A DNA stretch of 64,000 nucleotides from Syntrophotalea carbinolica DSM 2380 (GCF_000012885.1 NC_007498.2:2666001-2730000); one strand, 5' to 3'. Counted from the first letter of the stretch, positions 44,520 through 54,766 are shown. The notes: generated from the letters alone by a model not told the origin. Translations and numbers: made by a program.

Positions 44520-45355
44520 TCAAGCCTCCCTGTAACAAACAGAATACTCAACGCCCATCAGAATGCGGAGTATCGATTTAAGATTTGCACTGCGATACCG
44601 GAGCAGATAAGAAAAATCACAACCTGTCCACGCGTCTTACGCCACATTTCACGATGTATAAAAGGCGTTTGACAGCCATCAAATAAAACGCTTAAAAAGC
44701 TAGCATAGCACCTATATAGTGTCAAGCTTTTTGGCTGGATATTTCAATAGCTTATACCATTTACGCGGCCTCCCCGCATCATCAAAACGTTACCCTCAAA
44801 GTTTAATTAAGCACCGTATCCTGCCATAGCCAAGTACTATATTTTCACAAGACATCACATACACCCGACAAGTAACATCTATTATGCGATCGAGAACATA
44901 GAAAAGCGGATAGAGGGATAAGCCGAGGCGGCTGAACTTCATACAGTCACGCTCCGCATTGCTCCTTATGTTGACACACACTCGCCCGGCACGTGCAACC
45001 CCTTATTTCGCCCCCCTCTTTATTTCTTGAACAGTCTTGAAAACCAATGATCCGCCTGTCTTCAGAGGGGTATTTTTAGCGCCCGCACTGTTCGAACAAG
45101 CTTTCAAACCTTTCGTTTTATCGCCATCTGAATAGAATTTTTTTGTCTTGCGAGTCGCGAGCTAGATTGACCTCTTAAATCAAGCCGGAGTTCTTAAAAA
45201 ATCCACCGCAAATAGCATTCGTCCTTTTTATACTAGTCGCAAAGCCCCTATTAACTACTAAAAATATCTTTTTTCTTGATTTTAATGGGATATATTGTAT
45301 TACTTACTGTACTTGTACAAAAGAAGCACAATTTATCCTTAAGGAGGACGCCTCT
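44520..45355. other. Long AT-rich non-coding interval between response regulator and mucR-like gene
   Basis: About 840 bases with no convincing gene. It holds a hairpin (AAAAAGCT/AGCTTTTT around 44693-44732) and, before the mucR-like gene, about 150 bases of strongly AT-rich DNA. One 61-codon reading frame on the minus strand (44796-44981) has no ribosome-binding site and is not called. A promoter for the downstream gene must lie here; I could not place it with confidence. Confidence 0.5.
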
Positions 45356-45799
45356 ATGGCAAATTTACTTGAAATGGCCGCGGAAATCGTTGCTTCTCAC
45401 GCATCGACCACACCGATGTCCAAAGAGGAACTTATTGCAGAACTCAACGATTTACATCAAGCATTGAGCGCAATCGAAAGCGGAACAGCGCTGGAAGGTG
45501 GTGCCGAACAAGAAGAAACATCCCAGGCACCGGTTGTTTCCCGTAAAAAGGCGTTTGGAAAAGACAAAGTGGTTTGCATGATTTGTGGCAAGCCGATGAA
45601 AACGCTGGCTCGCCACCTGAAAACCGCCCACGGCATGACCGCCTCCGAATATCGGAAGCAGTTTGACATCCCCCGTACCCAGCCTCTGGCCGCACGCGCT
45701 TACTCCGAAAGCCGTCGTCAAATGGCCATCGATCGGGGCCTGGGAGAGAATCTGGCCAAAGCCCGTGCTCAAAAAGCCAAAAGCAAAGCTAAAAAATAA
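45356..45799 (+). CDS. Ros/MucR-family zinc-finger transcriptional regulator
   Basis: A 147-residue protein. The Ros/MucR signature is present: VVCMICGKPMKTLARHLKTAH, a Cys2-His2 zinc finger with the alphaproteobacterial-type 9-residue loop, followed by GMTASEYRKQFDIP. The N-terminal helical part (LLEMAAEIVASH) is the oligomerisation region of MucR proteins, and the tail is Lys-rich. MucR proteins bind AT-rich DNA and act as H-NS-like silencers, often autoregulating. A very AT-rich upstream region fits this. A strong AGGAGG site precedes the ATG. A hairpin follows. Confidence 0.92.
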   Translation: MANLLEMAAEIVASHASTTPMSKEELIAELNDLHQALSAIESGTALEGGAEQEETSQAPVVSRKKAFGKDKVVCMICGKPMKTLARHLKTAHGMTASEYRKQFDIPRTQPLAARAYSESRRQMAIDRGLGENLAKARAQKAKSKAKK

Positions 45800-45820
45800 T
45801 CCGAGAAACAAGCGATTACC

Positions 45821-45847
45821 CGGGAAGAAGCACTCCGCTTCTTCCCG
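45821..45847. terminator. Hairpin between convergent mucR-like and DUF2914 genes
   Basis: An 11-bp perfect stem (CGGGAAGAAGC/GCTTCTTCCCG, 5-base loop) lies between the two convergent genes. It has no clear T tract but is well placed as a bidirectional terminator. Confidence 0.6.
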
Positions 45848-45869
45848 CGCTTGAGCGCTCCCGTTCGAC

Positions 45870-46262
45870 TTAAAGCAGATGAAATTTTTGCGAACCGAGT
45901 ATCTGCCCCCGGCCGTCCATCACATCCACCCGCCAAACACCTTGCGATGCCTTAAAAAAGGTCTTTTTTGACCAGGTTCTCCAGTTCGACGACCTCACAG
46001 GCAACCCGATCTTTGCCACCTCGCGCCCCTCGTGATACCAGACGTGCCATACCGTTTCATCCACCCGGGCTCCGGTGATGCGCGAAAAACAAAAAAGATT
46101 CTTTACCGTGGCGGCATAGGACTCTACCGCGTCAACCGGCATACGATCGCGGATTCCGGTTGTCACAACAACATCCGCGGCCTCCATACCTAAAGGCTCC
46201 GCACATAATGTCTGGCAGAAAATCACCAGCAACAACATTCCCAGCATAGAGCATTTCACCAT
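45870..46262 (-). CDS. DUF2914-like exported protein
   Basis: About 130 residues with an N-terminal signal peptide (MLGMLLLVIFCQTLCAEP, cleavage after Ala). The mature part has the DUF2914 pattern: KNLFCFSRITGARVDETVWHVWYHEGREVAKIGLPV, WRTWSKKTF and GVWRVDVMDGRGQILG (shown in parts). The family is exported and of unknown function, sometimes fused to protein-interaction domains. ATG at 46262 follows AAAAGGGG. The upstream neighbour is a divergent PilZ gene. Confidence 0.75.
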   Translation of the reverse strand: MVKCSMLGMLLLVIFCQTLCAEPLGMEAADVVVTTGIRDRMPVDAVESYAATVKNLFCFSRITGARVDETVWHVWYHEGREVAKIGLPVRSSNWRTWSKKTFFKASQGVWRVDVMDGRGQILGSQKFHLL

Positions 46263-46328
46263 TTGTCCCCTTTTCAAATTCTACGATTCCATCACATTAT
46301 TTAATTTTCCCTTGACCCGAACCCATCG

Positions 46329-46357
46329 TTGACATATACCCGTAGTCGACTTGTAAC
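46329..46357 (+). promoter_or_regulatory. Candidate sigma-70 promoter for the PilZ gene
   Basis: TTGACA at 46329-46334 and TGTAAC at 46352-46357 with 17-base spacing, 51 bases upstream of the PilZ start codon. The -10 is only moderately consensus. Confidence 0.35.
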
Positions 46358-46407
46358 AAACTACAATGGTGTTTTATGACGCCGGGTAACTTGAATGGAT
46401 TTTGTTT

Positions 46408-47178
46408 ATGAAACGCCTGCTCCTTGGAGAACATAGAGAAAACCTTCTTACCGACCTGGATCTTATCCTTAAACACTGGGGATATCGGGTACTGGCTGCC
46501 TACCGCCAGGACCGCCTCAACAAGTTATGCCGGGACACAAACCCCGACCTGCTTATCGTTAATGCCAATTGGCTCTCCGTTGGAGCGGATCCGGAAATAC
46601 TGCAAACCGTCACCCAATGCCTGGAAAACGGCGCCTCCCTGATTGCCCTGAAATGCCCCGATCAACCATGCCCCATCGACCTGCCCCACGAACTGCTGGA
46701 TGTGCCGATTGATGTATTCCAGCTATTCTCCGCCATCCAGAACCATCTCGAAAAACATCCCAGACAAAACATGCGCCTGGCATTAAATCTGCCGGGAATG
46801 GTGTGCCGTCACCATAAGTGCCACTTGAGCGAGATCCTCAGTCTCAGTACCCGAGGACTCTTCATGAAAACCGGGTTCCGCATGGACCAAGGTGAAAAGT
46901 TTCGGATCGTCTTGCCCTTGCTGGGCATGAAACAGGAGCTTGAACTGACAGGGCGTGTATTGTATTGCGTCCATCCGGACCCGAAAAACAATTATCAACA
47001 GGGACTAGGTGTCGAGTTCATCGACCTGCAGCCAGATAACTATCGGCTGCTTGAACGCTATATCGAAAACTGCTTCATGGAAGAGTTATCGGTCCAGAAG
47101 GTTCGCTGTGATTGGCAGACGAACACGCAGGCCGGCGCCGTACCAAACATGACTTTGCACCTCCCCGCCTTGACCTGA
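46408..47178 (+). CDS. Pseudo-receiver plus PilZ domain protein
   Basis: A 256-residue protein. The first ~115 residues look like a CheY-type receiver in which the phospho-acceptor position is Asn (LLIVNANW) and other acidic residues are missing, so it is probably a pseudo-receiver. The C-terminal PilZ domain (about 125-240) has a basic N-terminal part and the LSTRGLFM turn that stands for the DxSxxG motif, with GVEFIDL near its end. PilZ proteins bind c-di-GMP; because the classical RxxxR and DxSxxG residues are only partly present, binding is uncertain. The window encodes several cyclases and an HD-GYP protein that could supply the ligand. Confidence 0.72.
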   Translation: MKRLLLGEHRENLLTDLDLILKHWGYRVLAAYRQDRLNKLCRDTNPDLLIVNANWLSVGADPEILQTVTQCLENGASLIALKCPDQPCPIDLPHELLDVPIDVFQLFSAIQNHLEKHPRQNMRLALNLPGMVCRHHKCHLSEILSLSTRGLFMKTGFRMDQGEKFRIVLPLLGMKQELELTGRVLYCVHPDPKNNYQQGLGVEFIDLQPDNYRLLERYIENCFMEELSVQKVRCDWQTNTQAGAVPNMTLHLPALT

Positions 47179-47187
47179 AATAAATCC

Positions 47188-48366
47188 TCAGAGTAACCGA
47201 TCCATAAAACTTTGGCCCGTACGGATTTCAAGGTCAAACAGGTCGGCGATAGTCGCCGCCGCATCGGAAAAACTTTCACGGACTCCAAGATCCTGCCCGC
47301 AAACAAGCGCCGGACTCCAGACCAGAAGCGGCACACTCTCCCTGGTATGATCCGTCCCTGGCGTGGTCGGATCGCAGCCATGATCTGCAGTGATAATCAA
47401 CAGGTCGCTATCACGAAAATCCGCCAAAAAACCTCCCAACCAGGCGTCAAACTCCTCCAAGGCCCGGCCGAATCCAAGCGCATCGAGACGATGACCGTAG
47501 AGCATATCGAAATCCACAAGATTGGTGAACACCAGCCCTCGCTCGATTTGTGCCAGGGCTTCACGGGTCTTGCGCATGCCATCGGCGTTATCGGTACTTT
47601 TCAACGCACGGCTGATCCCTTGGCCGGCAAAGATATCACTGATTTTCCCCACGCCCAAAACCGTCATGCCGGCGTTTTGCATATCGTTCAGCAAGGTATC
47701 GCCCTGAGGCGGCATGGCGAAATCCCGGCGCCCCGAGGTTCTCTCAAAATTCTCGGCGCTGGTTCCGACAAAAGGTCGAGCAATGACCCTCCCCACACGA
47801 TAGCGATCAAGCACTTTCCGCATGCCTTCGCATAAAGCATAGAGAGCTTCACACGACATAACCTCCTCATGTGCGGCAATTTGAAAAACCGAATCAACAC
47901 TGGTATAGACGATAGGTCGCCCGGTCTGCAAATGTTCCATGCCGAGTTGTTTGAGAATCTCGGTGCCGCTGGCTGCGATATTACCCAGGGGACGCACACC
48001 GGCCAGCCCGGCAAAGGCGTCGATAATCTCATCGGGAAACCCTTTGGGGTAAGATGCAAAAGGTTCACCTTGAACCAATCCGGCCAACTCCCAGTGCCCC
48101 GTAGTCGTGTCTTTCCCCTTGGATCGCTCCAGCATGCGTCCATACAGAGCGCTGGGCTCCGCCACGGCGTCAACACCGGCAATGGGCACAATCCTGCCCA
48201 GACCGAGTTTCTCCAGGGTCGGTAGTTTCAAGCCTCCGCAACGTTCGGCCACGTGAGGCAAGGTACTGGCCCCCTGGTCTCCATATGCAGAGGCATCCGG
48301 CTGGCCGCCGACGCCGACACCATCCAGGACGATCAGAACAACGCGCTGCCATTTTCGTAAGGTCAT
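47188..48366 (-). CDS. deoB: Phosphopentomutase
   Basis: A 392-residue alkaline-phosphatase-superfamily enzyme interconverting (deoxy)ribose 1- and 5-phosphate. The metal sites are visible: LIVLDGVGVGGQPDA at the start, GKDTTTGHWELAG, and late ITADHGCDPTTPGTDHTRE. The length is normal. Its ATG overlaps the deoC stop (ATGA), so deoC and deoB are translationally coupled and form a deoxynucleoside catabolic pair. GCAGGAGG precedes the ATG. Confidence 0.95.
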   Translation of the reverse strand: MTLRKWQRVVLIVLDGVGVGGQPDASAYGDQGASTLPHVAERCGGLKLPTLEKLGLGRIVPIAGVDAVAEPSALYGRMLERSKGKDTTTGHWELAGLVQGEPFASYPKGFPDEIIDAFAGLAGVRPLGNIAASGTEILKQLGMEHLQTGRPIVYTSVDSVFQIAAHEEVMSCEALYALCEGMRKVLDRYRVGRVIARPFVGTSAENFERTSGRRDFAMPPQGDTLLNDMQNAGMTVLGVGKISDIFAGQGISRALKSTDNADGMRKTREALAQIERGLVFTNLVDFDMLYGHRLDALGFGRALEEFDAWLGGFLADFRDSDLLIITADHGCDPTTPGTDHTRESVPLLVWSPALVCGQDLGVRESFSDAAATIADLFDLEIRTGQSFMDRLL

Positions 48367-49028
48367 AATTCCGGCGCCTCCTGCCATTGCTGTATAATCT
48401 GCACGCCATTACTGGTTCCGACGCGATGCGCACCTGCCTTGAGCATTATCCGACAGGTCTCCCAATCCCTGACCCCGCCGGCAGCCTTGACTTTTATGCG
48501 CCCCCCGGCCGCCTGGTGCAGAAGCCGGATATCGGCCTCGGCAGCACCCGACACGGCAAATCCCGTGGAGGTTTTCACATAGTCTGCTCCCGCTTCAGCC
48601 AGCAACTCCACCAGTTCGACCTTCCTTGCGTTCTCGAGGTAACAGCATTCGATAATAACCTTTACAAGGCGACCGGCAGCGGCATCCAACACACCAATCA
48701 CATCCTCCCGAACCATATCCAGACGGCCCTCGAGCGCCGCTCCCAAGGGGATGACCATGTCGATCTCGTCAACCCCTTCGGCAACCGCCTGTGCGGTGGC
48801 GGCACGTTTGACTGCAGCGGTGTCGTATCCCAAAGGAAAACCGACAACGGTTCCAACGGCGACCTGACTATCGGCCAGACATGCTACCGCCTCGGACACA
48901 AAGCGTGGCGGAATACAGACCGAAGCGAACTGCCAGTGAGCCGCCTCGAGACACAATTGCCTGATCTGCGCGGAAGTCGCATCGGCTTTCAACAGAGTAT
49001 GATCGATATATGGGGCAGGAGATTTCAC
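48363..49028 (-). CDS. deoC: Deoxyribose-phosphate aldolase
   Basis: A 221-residue class I aldolase cleaving deoxyribose 5-phosphate to acetaldehyde and glyceraldehyde 3-phosphate. Landmarks are YIDHTLLKADAT, VGTVVGFPLG, VDEIDMVIPLGA, VKVIIECCYL, the Schiff-base Lys in GADYVKTSTGF, and IKVKAAGGVRD. The GTG at 49028 with GAAAGG upstream gives the usual length; the open frame continues 35 codons without homology. It is coupled to deoB and lies 132 bases after argJ on the same strand. Confidence 0.94.
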   Translation of the reverse strand: MKSPAPYIDHTLLKADATSAQIRQLCLEAAHWQFASVCIPPRFVSEAVACLADSQVAVGTVVGFPLGYDTAAVKRAATAQAVAEGVDEIDMVIPLGAALEGRLDMVREDVIGVLDAAAGRLVKVIIECCYLENARKVELVELLAEAGADYVKTSTGFAVSGAAEADIRLLHQAAGGRIKVKAAGGVRDWETCRIMLKAGAHRVGTSNGVQIIQQWQEAPEL

Positions 49029-49160
49029 AACGAAACCTTTCGCCTGAAGGTGGGTGATCCAGTCGTACAAATTCCCAGCATAAAAGCAGAACCACCCCGG
49101 AGTGAATAGAAGCGCCCGAGGTGGCCCAGTCAATCAATCACAGCATAAAACCATCCGATC

Positions 49161-50342
49161 TCAGGTGCGATAATCGGCGTTTATCTTGACATATTCATAA
49201 GTAAGATCAGAGGTATAGTATTCGCCTCGCCCATCGCCAAGACCGAGATCAATGGTGACGGAAAATTCGGCCTGTTTAAGTACGTCCGTCGCCTGCGCCT
49301 CAAGCTCGGGTCCCGTGCCGAGTCCCTTTTGAACCACCGGAACTCCATCGAAAAAGATGGCGATGCGACTGGGATCCACCTGCGCTTCCGAATACCCGAC
49401 CGCGGCGATAATCCGACCCCAGTTGGCATCTTCGCCAAAAAATGCTGTTTTCACCAGATTGGAGGTTGCAACGTTGTAGGCCACCTTACGGGCATCGCCG
49501 TCATCGGCAGCTCCGTTGACGCACACGTGCACCAACTTGGTGGCCCCCTCGCCATCGCGAACAATCATTTTGGCCAGGTCGAGCAAGACCCCCCGCAACA
49601 ACTCCGCAAATTCCTGTCCCTCAGCGGAGTCGGCAACGATCTCAGGGGTTTTGGATTCACCATTGGCCAGAACCAGCACCATGTCGTTGGTCGAGGTATC
49701 GCGATCCACCGTAATGATATTGAAAGAGCCCTCCACCGCCTGGCGCAGCGCCTGCTGAAGAAAATGCTGATCAACGCAGGCGTCGGTCATAACGAAAGAC
49801 AGCATGGTGGCCATGTTGGGATGAATCATTCCGGCGCCTTTGGCGACCCCCAGGATCGTATAGGGAGCGCTGTCGCCAGCCTGTCGGCTGGCAACCTTGG
49901 CAAAGGAATCGGTGGTCATCATCGCGTTGGCGACGTCGTCCACGGCGGTTTCCGACAACCCCTCGGACATGCCGGGGATAGTTTTTTCAAGCAACGGCAT
50001 GGGCAGAGGGTGCCCAATAACGCCGGTAGACGAAACCGCCACCAATTGCTCATCGATGCCCAGGCTTTTGGCGGCAAGTTGCCCACAGCGCAGAGCATCC
50101 TGCATACCGACCTCGCCGGTGCAGGCGTTGGCGTTACCGCTATTGACCAGTACCGCCTGGCATTCCCCCGCAGCAATACGCGGCGCCGTCACCAGGACCG
50201 GCGCAGCCTGCACCTTGTTGGTGGTGAACACTCCGGCACAGCGTGCCGGCACCGTGGAAAAGATCAGACCGAGATCAGGCTTCCCGGATTTACGAATTCC
50301 GGCTGACCGGGCCACAAAAGAAAACCCATTGACTTTTACCAT
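49161..50342 (-). CDS. argJ: Bifunctional glutamate N-acetyltransferase/amino-acid acetyltransferase
   Basis: A 393-residue ArgJ. The autocleavage and catalytic segment KGAGMIHPNMATML (nucleophilic Thr after cleavage at Ala-Thr) is clear, as are VLVNSGNANACTG, VSSTGVIG, DRDTSTNDMVLVLANG and GRIIAAVGYS. It recycles the acetyl group between N-acetylornithine and glutamate in arginine synthesis. Two adjacent ATGs exist (50345 and 50342); the GGAG site favours the second. It lies 51 bases after secA. A short ArgA-type acetyltransferase is encoded 4 kb away. Confidence 0.95.
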   Translation of the reverse strand: MVKVNGFSFVARSAGIRKSGKPDLGLIFSTVPARCAGVFTTNKVQAAPVLVTAPRIAAGECQAVLVNSGNANACTGEVGMQDALRCGQLAAKSLGIDEQLVAVSSTGVIGHPLPMPLLEKTIPGMSEGLSETAVDDVANAMMTTDSFAKVASRQAGDSAPYTILGVAKGAGMIHPNMATMLSFVMTDACVDQHFLQQALRQAVEGSFNIITVDRDTSTNDMVLVLANGESKTPEIVADSAEGQEFAELLRGVLLDLAKMIVRDGEGATKLVHVCVNGAADDGDARKVAYNVATSNLVKTAFFGEDANWGRIIAAVGYSEAQVDPSRIAIFFDGVPVVQKGLGTGPELEAQATDVLKQAEFSVTIDLGLGDGRGEYYTSDLTYEYVKINADYRT

Positions 50343-50393
50343 CATGCACTCCGTCGTCGTCTCAGAGAAACCGAACGATTGGATCAGCGTCCG

Positions 50394-53084
50394 TTACTGG
50401 CCGCAACATTTTTTATATTTCAAACCACTGCCGCAGGGGCAAGGATCATTGCGCCCCACTTTTTTCTCATCCCGCACAACCGGTTTGGCAGCCTCGGCCT
50501 CGCCCCCGGCGCGATTAAGGGAAATCCGGTGCCGGCGTTGACGCTGCTCCATACGCTCGACATCCTGTTCCTTGGCCAACTGAATGCGAAACAGCTTTTG
50601 CACCACTTCCTGGCGGATGCGACCCATCATCTGCAGAAACAGTTCATAAGCCTCCCGCTTGTACTCTTCCTTGGGATTGCGCTGGGCATAACCCCGCAGG
50701 CCGATCCCTTCCTTGAGATGATCGATGGAGAGCAGATGGTCTTTCCACTGGGCATCGATCGTCTGCAGCAAAAGTACTTTCATCAGATGAAGCATAACCG
50801 GCGGCGTGAACTCTGCTTCCCGCTCCTGCAGTCGCGCATCGACCTGCTGTTTGAGATGTTCCAGCATAACGGTCGGCGTAAGGTCGCTGGCCGGTACCTC
50901 CAGAGGCGCCGGCGGCATGTTGAACTGGCTGAAAAAGTCTTCGTTGAGGCTGGCCCAGCCCCAATCTTCCGGAGCACTTTTCTCCGGACAGAAGGTGGCA
51001 ACGATATCCTCAACCATCTCATCAATAATAGCGGCGAACGTCTCCGGCAGTTGCTCGCCCCCCAGCACTTCCCGGCGTTGCGCATATATCACGTTACGCT
51101 GGGTGTTCATAACATCGTCGTACTCGATAAGGTGCTTACGAATATCGAAGTTGTGGGCCTCTACTTTCTTTTGCGCATTTGCAATGGCCTTAGAAATAAA
51201 ACGATGCTCGATGGGCTCACCTTCAGGAATCTTCAGGCGGTCCATGATATAGGCAACCCGGTGAGAACCGAAGATACGCAGCAGATCGTCTTCGAGGCTG
51301 AGATAGAAACGGCTGGCACCGGGATCGCCCTGACGTCCGGCACGCCCGCGCAGCTGATTATCGATGCGACGACTCTCATGGCGTTCCGTACCGAGGATAT
51401 AAAGACCGCCCGCGGCAAGAACGTCCTGTTTTTCCTGCGCACACACTTCCTGATACTTGACCAGAGCCTGGGCAAGGGCCGCCTCGGGATTTTCGGCACC
51501 GGCACTTTCACGCTGGGCCAGCAGATCGGGATTACCGCCCAAAATAATGTCCGTACCGCGGCCGGCCATATTGGTGGCGATCGTCACAGCGCCTTTGCGT
51601 CCTGCCTGCGCGACAATTTCCGCTTCTCTCTCATGATGCTTGGCGTTAAGCACATTATGCGGAACACCACGCTTGCGCAGCATGGACGACAGAACTTCGG
51701 AGTTTTCAATAGAGATCGTCCCGACCAGGATCGGCTGCCCCCCGGCGTGTCTCTCAATAATATCCTCGACCACCGCAAGAAACTTCTCTCGATTGGTTTT
51801 GTAGATGACATCGCCCTCATCCTTCCGAGCCAATGGCCGGTTGGTAGGAATCACCATCACATCCAGACTGTAAATCTGGTTGAATTCCGTCGCCTCGGTA
51901 TCCGCGGTACCGGTCATCCCCGCGAGTTTGTCGTACATGCGGAAGTAATTCTGAAAGGTGATGGTCGCCAGAGTCTGGTTTTCGCTTTCGATCTTGACGC
52001 CTTCCTTGGCTTCCACCGCCTGGTGCAATCCGTCGCTCCAACGACGCCCGGGCATAAGGCGGCCGGTGAATTCATCGACTATCATCACCTCGCCGTCTTT
52101 GACAACGTAATCGACATCCCGCTTGAACAACGCGTGAGCCTTGAGCGCCTGGTTGACATGATGCAGCAACTCTATATTTCCAGGATCATAAAGGTTTTCC
52201 ACCCCCAGCAATCGCTCCACCTTGGCCACACCGTCTTCGGTCAAAGACGCGGTTTTGGCTTTTTCGTCGATGGTAAAATCGCCGGTATACTCACGCACGG
52301 TCTGGCCCACCCGGCCGTCCCGGCTTTCGATGGTCTCCCCCTTCTCAAGCATGGGGATGATCCGATTTACCGAATAATACAATTCGCTGGAGGACTCGCT
52401 GGGGCCCGAAATAATCAACGGAGTCCGCGCTTCATCGATAAGAATAGAATCGACCTCATCGACAATCGCGTAACTCAGAGGCCTCTGGACGTAGTCGTCC
52501 AAAGAAAATTTCATATTGTCGCGAAGATAATCGAAGCCAAATTCATTGTTGGTGCCGTAGGTAATATCGCAGGCATAGGCTTCTTTGCGCTGACGGTCAT
52601 CCAGGCCGTGAACGATGCAACCGACAGTCAAGCCAAGGTAGCGATGAATCCGTCCCATCCACTCGGCATCACGACTGGCCAGATAATCGTTGACGGTAAT
52701 GACATGCACGCCTTTGGCCGGCAAAGCATTGAGATAAGCAGCCAATGTGGCGACCAGGGTCTTACCCTCGCCGGTTTTCATTTCGGCAATTTTGCCCTTA
52801 TGCAAGACCATGCCGCCGATCAACTGCACGTCGAAATGACGCATGCCCAATACCCGCTTGCCCGCTTCGCGCACCACGGCGAAAGCTTCGGGCAGCAGGG
52901 AATCCAGAGAGGCTCCCTCAGCAAGGCGTTGACGAAACTCCACGGTCTTTCCGGCCAGTTGCTCTTCGGAAAGCGTTTCCAACTCCGATTCCAAGCTCCC
53001 GATATGCGCTACCAAAGGCTGAAGGCGTTTCAAATCACGCTCGTTTTTACTGCCGAATATTTTTGTCAGTATGTTTTCAAACAT
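50394..53084 (-). CDS. secA: Preprotein translocase ATPase SecA
   Basis: An 896-residue SecA, the motor of the Sec pathway. Walker A is [13 protein letters not shown], the DEAD-type Walker B region is [20 protein letters not shown], motif VI is [13 protein letters not shown], and the C-terminal zinc-binding SecB/lipid tail is [17 protein letters not shown]. All regions are full length. It is followed at short distance by argJ and deoCB, an order also found in Geobacter. No SecB or SecYEG is in the window. Confidence 0.97.
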   Translation of the reverse strand: MFENILTKIFGSKNERDLKRLQPLVAHIGSLESELETLSEEQLAGKTVEFRQRLAEGASLDSLLPEAFAVVREAGKRVLGMRHFDVQLIGGMVLHKGKIAEMKTGEGKTLVATLAAYLNALPAKGVHVITVNDYLASRDAEWMGRIHRYLGLTVGCIVHGLDDRQRKEAYACDITYGTNNEFGFDYLRDNMKFSLDDYVQRPLSYAIVDEVDSILIDEARTPLIISGPSESSSELYYSVNRIIPMLEKGETIESRDGRVGQTVREYTGDFTIDEKAKTASLTEDGVAKVERLLGVENLYDPGNIELLHHVNQALKAHALFKRDVDYVVKDGEVMIVDEFTGRLMPGRRWSDGLHQAVEAKEGVKIESENQTLATITFQNYFRMYDKLAGMTGTADTEATEFNQIYSLDVMVIPTNRPLARKDEGDVIYKTNREKFLAVVEDIIERHAGGQPILVGTISIENSEVLSSMLRKRGVPHNVLNAKHHEREAEIVAQAGRKGAVTIATNMAGRGTDIILGGNPDLLAQRESAGAENPEAALAQALVKYQEVCAQEKQDVLAAGGLYILGTERHESRRIDNQLRGRAGRQGDPGASRFYLSLEDDLLRIFGSHRVAYIMDRLKIPEGEPIEHRFISKAIANAQKKVEAHNFDIRKHLIEYDDVMNTQRNVIYAQRREVLGGEQLPETFAAIIDEMVEDIVATFCPEKSAPEDWGWASLNEDFFSQFNMPPAPLEVPASDLTPTVMLEHLKQQVDARLQEREAEFTPPVMLHLMKVLLLQTIDAQWKDHLLSIDHLKEGIGLRGYAQRNPKEEYKREAYELFLQMMGRIRQEVVQKLFRIQLAKEQDVERMEQRQRRHRISLNRAGGEAEAAKPVVRDEKKVGRNDPCPCGSGLKYKKCCGQ

Positions 53085-53235
53085 AAAGAAGACTCCGTTT
53101 TTACGGCCATCAGGTGGCCGGGGAGGATGAGGGGAGACGGGCTGCCATTACGTGTCACCCGGACGGGGCGAAGTGTACCATAAAGACAGCGATTCTCTCA
53201 ACGGGAATGGGCGGTATCTGAATAGGGTTGTTCGC

Positions 53236-53260
53236 AAAAAAGCCCCGGGGTTGCCGAGGC
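53236..53260 (-). terminator. Terminator downstream of the M23 peptidase gene
   Basis: On the minus strand a 7-bp stem (GCCTCGG/CCGGGGC with one G-T pair, 5-base loop) is followed by six T residues, about 20 bases after the stop of the M23 gene. Confidence 0.75.
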
Positions 53261-53278
53261 CGGAGAACGATAGGATGA

Positions 53279-54148
53279 TCAGAAAAATTTTCGGGGATTA
53301 ACGGGGACGCCGTTCAAACGCACCTCATAATGCAAGTGAGGTCCGGTGGAACGTCCGGTGTTGCCGATGTGGGCAATGACATCACCCCGCCGCACACGCT
53401 GGCCGACCTTGACCAGCACTTTCGAGTTGTGTCCGTAAAGCGTCTGATAGCCGTAACCGTGATCGACAACGACCATCTTGCCGTAATCCGACGCGGTGCG
53501 CACGCGTTTGACGACTCCGTCGGCCGGCGCCAACACCGGGGTGCCGGTACGGGCCGCGATATCCAGTCCGTGGTGCATCTTGCTGCCATTGCCAAAGGGC
53601 GACTTTCGCAACCCGAAGCCGGAGGTGATCCACCCCTTGGCAGGCTTGATACTGGGCCGGGCCGCAAACAGCGAACGCTGATCATTAAGCGCTCCCTGCA
53701 ACTCTTCGAGACTTTCCCTGCGCAGATCGATGGACTGCCGGATTTCGTCGATCTGACGTTGCACCCCGGAAAGCTCTATGGCGGGATCGGTTTCGATGGG
53801 GCCCCCGACCCCAACGGGCACATTGTCGACCGGCTTGGCCAACTTGGTCATCAACCGGACCTTGGTATCGTTGTTGGCCAGCACCACCATTTCTTTTTGC
53901 AGGATCTGCAGTTGACCGGCCATCCGCCGCAAATTTTGCTGGTAATCGCGTCTTTCGGTACGCAGACGCTGCAACTCGGCACGATCGAAATGGATCTGAC
54001 AGGCATAATAGGCCAAACCGGCAACTGCAAGTATCGCCACAACCATACCGGCCACCAGCAATTGTGCCCAGTTGCGCTTTACCTGGAAGCGGCGGGTACG
54101 GCGATGGCCTTCGGGAATGATGATGATGGAATACTTCTCGGCGGGCAA
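53279..54148 (-). CDS. M23-family peptidoglycan endopeptidase, membrane anchored
   Basis: About 289 residues: a short cytoplasmic start (IIIIPEGHRRTRRFQVKR), one membrane helix (about 30-50), a periplasmic coiled coil, and an M23 zinc peptidase domain at the C-terminus with MHHGLDIAA (metal His and Asp), DHGYGYQTLYGH and GPHLHYEV (catalytic and metal His). It should cut peptide cross-links of peptidoglycan. A TTG at 54148 with TGGAGG five bases upstream is the best start; the frame continues 32 codons without homology. The N-terminal pattern matches the Desulfuromonadales family annotated as M23 peptidase next to secA. Confidence 0.88.
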   Translation of the reverse strand: MPAEKYSIIIIPEGHRRTRRFQVKRNWAQLLVAGMVVAILAVAGLAYYACQIHFDRAELQRLRTERRDYQQNLRRMAGQLQILQKEMVVLANNDTKVRLMTKLAKPVDNVPVGVGGPIETDPAIELSGVQRQIDEIRQSIDLRRESLEELQGALNDQRSLFAARPSIKPAKGWITSGFGLRKSPFGNGSKMHHGLDIAARTGTPVLAPADGVVKRVRTASDYGKMVVVDHGYGYQTLYGHNSKVLVKVGQRVRRGDVIAHIGNTGRSTGPHLHYEVRLNGVPVNPRKFF

Positions 54149-54312
54149 GAAAACCTCCAGAAACAACAGTAAATAAAATACAATCCTTGGTAAATAAAGC
54201 AAAGTGGCGCATCTGTCAAGAATTAAAGCCGGCTCTTTGCGCACCGGTACCGTCCCGCAAGAGAGCGCCAGACAAACCGCGCCGAAAATAACAGGTCAAA
54301 CCGGACGGGCCA

Positions 54313-54762
54313 TCAGAGCCGAAGGCTCATGGCAATTTCATCGCAATCGGGAAACTTGGGGCACTTGAGACAATCGCTCCAGATCTTTTGCGGGAGCTCC
54401 GACTTCTCGATATAGTCGAAACCCATTTTTTCGAAAAAACCCGGTTGGTAGGTCAGGGCGAAGACCTGCTTTATACCCAAGGCCCGCGCCTCCTCCAGAC
54501 AGGCCTGAACCAGCTGGCGCCCCACGCCTCGGCGTTCATGAGCCTGCGAAACGGCCAGCGAGCGGATCTCCGCCAGGTCTTCCCAGCAGATATGCAAAGC
54601 CACGGCACCAACCACCTCGCCATCCTGCTCCTGAATGTAAAAATCACGCAGGCATTCGTACATATCGACCAGAGAGCGAGACAGCATAAGCCCTTTCTGG
54701 GCATAGCTGAGCAACAACTTATGAATGACCTTGACGTCAGGAATACGTGCTTTACGGATCAT
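54313..54762 (-). CDS. argA: GNAT acetyltransferase, short N-acetylglutamate synthase type
   Basis: A 149-residue GNAT protein. The acetyl-CoA site is RSLAVSQAHERRGVGRQL, and the C-terminus has KIWSDCLKCPKFPDCDEIAM, a cysteine-rich signature of the short ArgA-like N-acetylglutamate synthases found in delta- and other bacteria. It would start arginine synthesis by acetylating glutamate, with argJ nearby for recycling. Its start lies five bases after the recN stop, so the two genes are probably co-transcribed. Confidence 0.85.
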   Translation of the reverse strand: MIRKARIPDVKVIHKLLLSYAQKGLMLSRSLVDMYECLRDFYIQEQDGEVVGAVALHICWEDLAEIRSLAVSQAHERRGVGRQLVQACLEEARALGIKQVFALTYQPGFFEKMGFDYIEKSELPQKIWSDCLKCPKFPDCDEIAMSLRL

Positions 54763-54766
54763 GAAT

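Noticed and set aside
44796-44981. 61-codon minus-strand frame in the long gap
   Set aside because: No ribosome-binding site, no conserved pattern; random frames of this size are expected in 836 bases.
50379-53183. 934-codon open frame on the plus strand
   Set aside because: It is antisense to secA over nearly its whole length; secA has full motifs and this frame has none. It arises from GC-biased codon use.
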